Positions 20,200 to 21,656 of a DNA stretch of 21,656 nucleotides are shown in pieces. Source of the DNA: Byssochlamys sp. IMV 00236 (Eukaryota > Ascomycota > Eurotiomycetes > Eurotiales > Thermoascaceae); the NCBI GenBank assembly GCA_001931875.2, contig MSJH02000296.1:1-21656 (forward strand), given 5' to 3'. The position numbers and the translations under genes are program-made. A model generated the notes under the pieces. It was not told where the DNA came from and searched no databases. It was given only the letters and a program-made list of their open reading frames with translations. Each line of letters opens with the position of its first letter. Position 1 is the stretch's first letter.

Positions 20200-20915
20200 G
20201 ACGTTAGAAAATGAAACATGATGAAATCAACGCATCATGTAGTTGAATGATTTTCTACACGCCATAACCAAATACAACTGATAAGTTCCTTGAAATCCCT
20301 TTTGCATAAATGTACGTGTAGCTTTCATATATGATGTAGCATTCGTGTCATTTCAATGGTTGAGTTACCTTTGGTTATGTTCGCGAATGATGGAGAAACC
20401 AAGTGGGGTAGGTACTCTTTGATTGTGATGTCGAGACATAGCAGGTGATCTCTAAGACCTGGGACATACTAATTATGGGCAAGGTAGACAACTACATTTC
20501 TGTCATTATGGCGAATATCCGAAATTCTGTACTACGAGATCCCCGAGTTGTGAAGACAACGTTGTAGTTGTCCAATGGAAGGCCTTCATACAGACATAGA
20601 TGAAATAAAGCCTTGGACTGCAGGCTGTAACTGCAAGAGTTGTACAGTTAATTTTTTTTTCTGGACGCGTTTTTCAAGTATTAAACATTGAATGTTTTGG
20701 AATACATTTGATTTTTCCAGGAAATTGGGATTTGATAAACGGTAATCAGAGATACCTTGTTGGTAACTGCTGTGAGTGAAAGCGTTGTCCACAGAGCCTA
20801 ATTGTTAATGGAGGCTTTGTATTTCTTCTTTAGCTTGCTTCATCTCCAACAGAAGTTATTGTAAGCTCTGATTTTGTGGGACATAACTCTCATCTAATGG
20901 CCCAGAATGTTCCAT
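20200..20915 (-). pseudogene. Decayed coding sequence, possibly gag/ORF1-like retroelement protein
   Basis: From an ATG at 20915 a single minus-strand frame reads protein-like sequence for about 230 codons, broken by roughly seven stop codons but few frameshifts. An early coiled-coil-like segment (LLLEMKQAKEEIQSLH) is followed by a polar stretch and then a basic one (ILEKRVQKKK). A compact segment comes next (IGQLQRCLHNSGIS, RISDIRHNDRNVVVYLAHN), then LRDHLLCLDITIKEYLP and SPSFANITKGNS. After a stop near 20317 a neighbouring frame gives MKATRTFMQKGFQGTYQLYL. The layout, coiled coil then a small basic alpha/beta domain, fits gag or LINE ORF1-type proteins, but I could not name the family. Regular wording with interspersed stops points to an old copy decayed by point mutation. 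Confidence 0.45.
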
Positions 20916-21143
20916 ATATGATGGTTTTAACCATTTCTTTGTTATGCATTTGGTCATGCCGTCTATCTGATGATAACTATGGAACTTAATGTATTTGTAG
21001 CAGCCGAAGCGACATTGTTCAAATGAATGTATTTAAGAGCTAATGAGGGTCATATTATACATGCAAGAGAAGAAGAAATCAGCGATTATTTGCACTCTAT
21101 TAAAAGAAATCTAGTAAAGCTACTACACTTTTGTACACTTAAA

Positions 21144-21371
21144 CTAGTCGGAATGGTGTAACGAAATTCTTTCCAAATAAGGTAAAAGCGTATAGAAAGT
21201 GACAGATTTTCTATCATGCGCAAGGTTTTCTAGACAAACAGTTTCTTTTTTAGGTAACATGCGACTTAGGAACTGACGAGGTGCAACTTTGATTTCAAAA
21301 AGAGAGAGAAAATTGCACTGAATCTTGGCTATTCTCACCTTCTTTTCTGCTTTAATCTTGCATAAACTCAT
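21144..21371 (-). other. Small open frame of unknown status
   Basis: A 75-codon frame with an ATG at 21371 and TAG at 21144. It begins MSLCKIKAEKKVRIAKIQ and contains no motif I know. It is upstream of, and on the same strand as, the decayed coding region at 20200-20915, so it may be an earlier piece of the same dead element. It could equally be chance. Confidence 0.2.
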
Positions 21372-21546
21372 TATAAAATATTACAATTATTTTATTATTA
21401 TTGTATTTTAGGTTGTACAAATTCAGTAAATAAAGAAAGAATGATTACAACCAAGATCACTTAGCTCAAAGTACAATAATACTCTTAAATATTGGTTCAA
21501 ACAGTTTAAAGGAGGAGGGGTCAAGAACTGCTGCCTATGTTTTATA

Positions 21547-21555
21547 TATAAAAGG
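21547..21555 (+). promoter_or_regulatory. TATA box near the right edge
   Basis: TATAAAAGG is identical to the box before glycogen synthase. It is preceded by GGAGGAGGGG (containing AGGGG, like the fungal stress element) and followed by a T-rich leader. It suggests a plus-strand gene whose start codon lies beyond 21656. Confidence 0.4.
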
Positions 21556-21616
21556 AAAATTTTCTCGAATTTTAATTTGATTGGATTTATACATGTAAAA
21601 AAGATTTTTTTGGTTC

Positions 21617-21640
21617 TTTTTTTTTTTTTTTTTTTTTTTT
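21617..21640 (+). repeat. Poly-T run of 24
   Basis: A homopolymer run in the presumed leader of the gene that would begin outside the window. Its length may be unreliable in the assembly. Confidence 0.85.
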
Positions 21641-21656
21641 CCCTTGTTTTTTTAAA

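Noticed and set aside
1..21656. CRISPR arrays, rRNA genes, bacterial-type operons or a defence island
   Set aside because: No regular spaced repeats or rRNA cores were seen, and gene structure is plainly eukaryotic with 37 short spliceosomal introns.

Overview
The window looks like nuclear DNA from an early-diverging fungus, most likely a member of the Mucorales (Mucor/Rhizopus type). The DNA is AT-rich. Eight protein genes can be reconstructed by splicing. Together they carry 37 introns, all 45-70 nt with GT..AG ends, and every exon join keeps the reading frame. There is no bacterial-style operon, rRNA, tRNA or CRISPR array that I can see. All exon models were built by hand from the sequence.

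Layout. 45-910 (-) is a broken gene that may run off the left edge, and 1048-1429 (+) is a dead Tc1/mariner-like transposase. 1533-3881 (-) encodes an SH3-TBC Rab GTPase-activating protein. 4569-5648 (-) is Elongator subunit ELP5, divergent across 134 bp from a FAM32A-like spliceosome-associated protein (5783-6206, +). A diverged repeat pair sits in the gaps on either side of that gene pair. 6556-9634 (-) is a LIM-LIM-coiled-coil-C1-RhoGAP protein. 9804-11737 (-) is mitochondrial glutamyl-tRNA(Gln) amidotransferase subunit A. The 1.5 kb gap 11738-13234 holds a second transposase fossil, a T16A16 palindrome and the glycogen synthase promoter. 13235-15579 (+) is glycogen synthase, ending tail to tail with a CobW-type zinc-associated GTPase (15666-16900, -). 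17534-18808 (-) is L-threonine aldolase with a likely mitochondrial presequence. The last 2.8 kb is gene-poor, with an unrecognised reading frame, a heavily broken coding relic (20200-20915, -) and, at the edge, a TATA box that suggests a gene starting just outside.

The genes are housekeeping and do not form one pathway: membrane traffic (TBC), tRNA wobble modification (ELP5), splicing (FAM32A), Rho signalling, mitochondrial translation (GatA), glycogen storage, metal handling and amino-acid metabolism. The unusual material lies between them, as several generations of decayed mobile-element sequence. I found no convincing new multi-gene system. The best candidates for a second look are the two unnamed broken gene families at the window ends, the repeat pair around ELP5/FAM32A, two short upstream reading frames before glycogen synthase, and an in-frame 57-nt intron in the RhoGAP gene.
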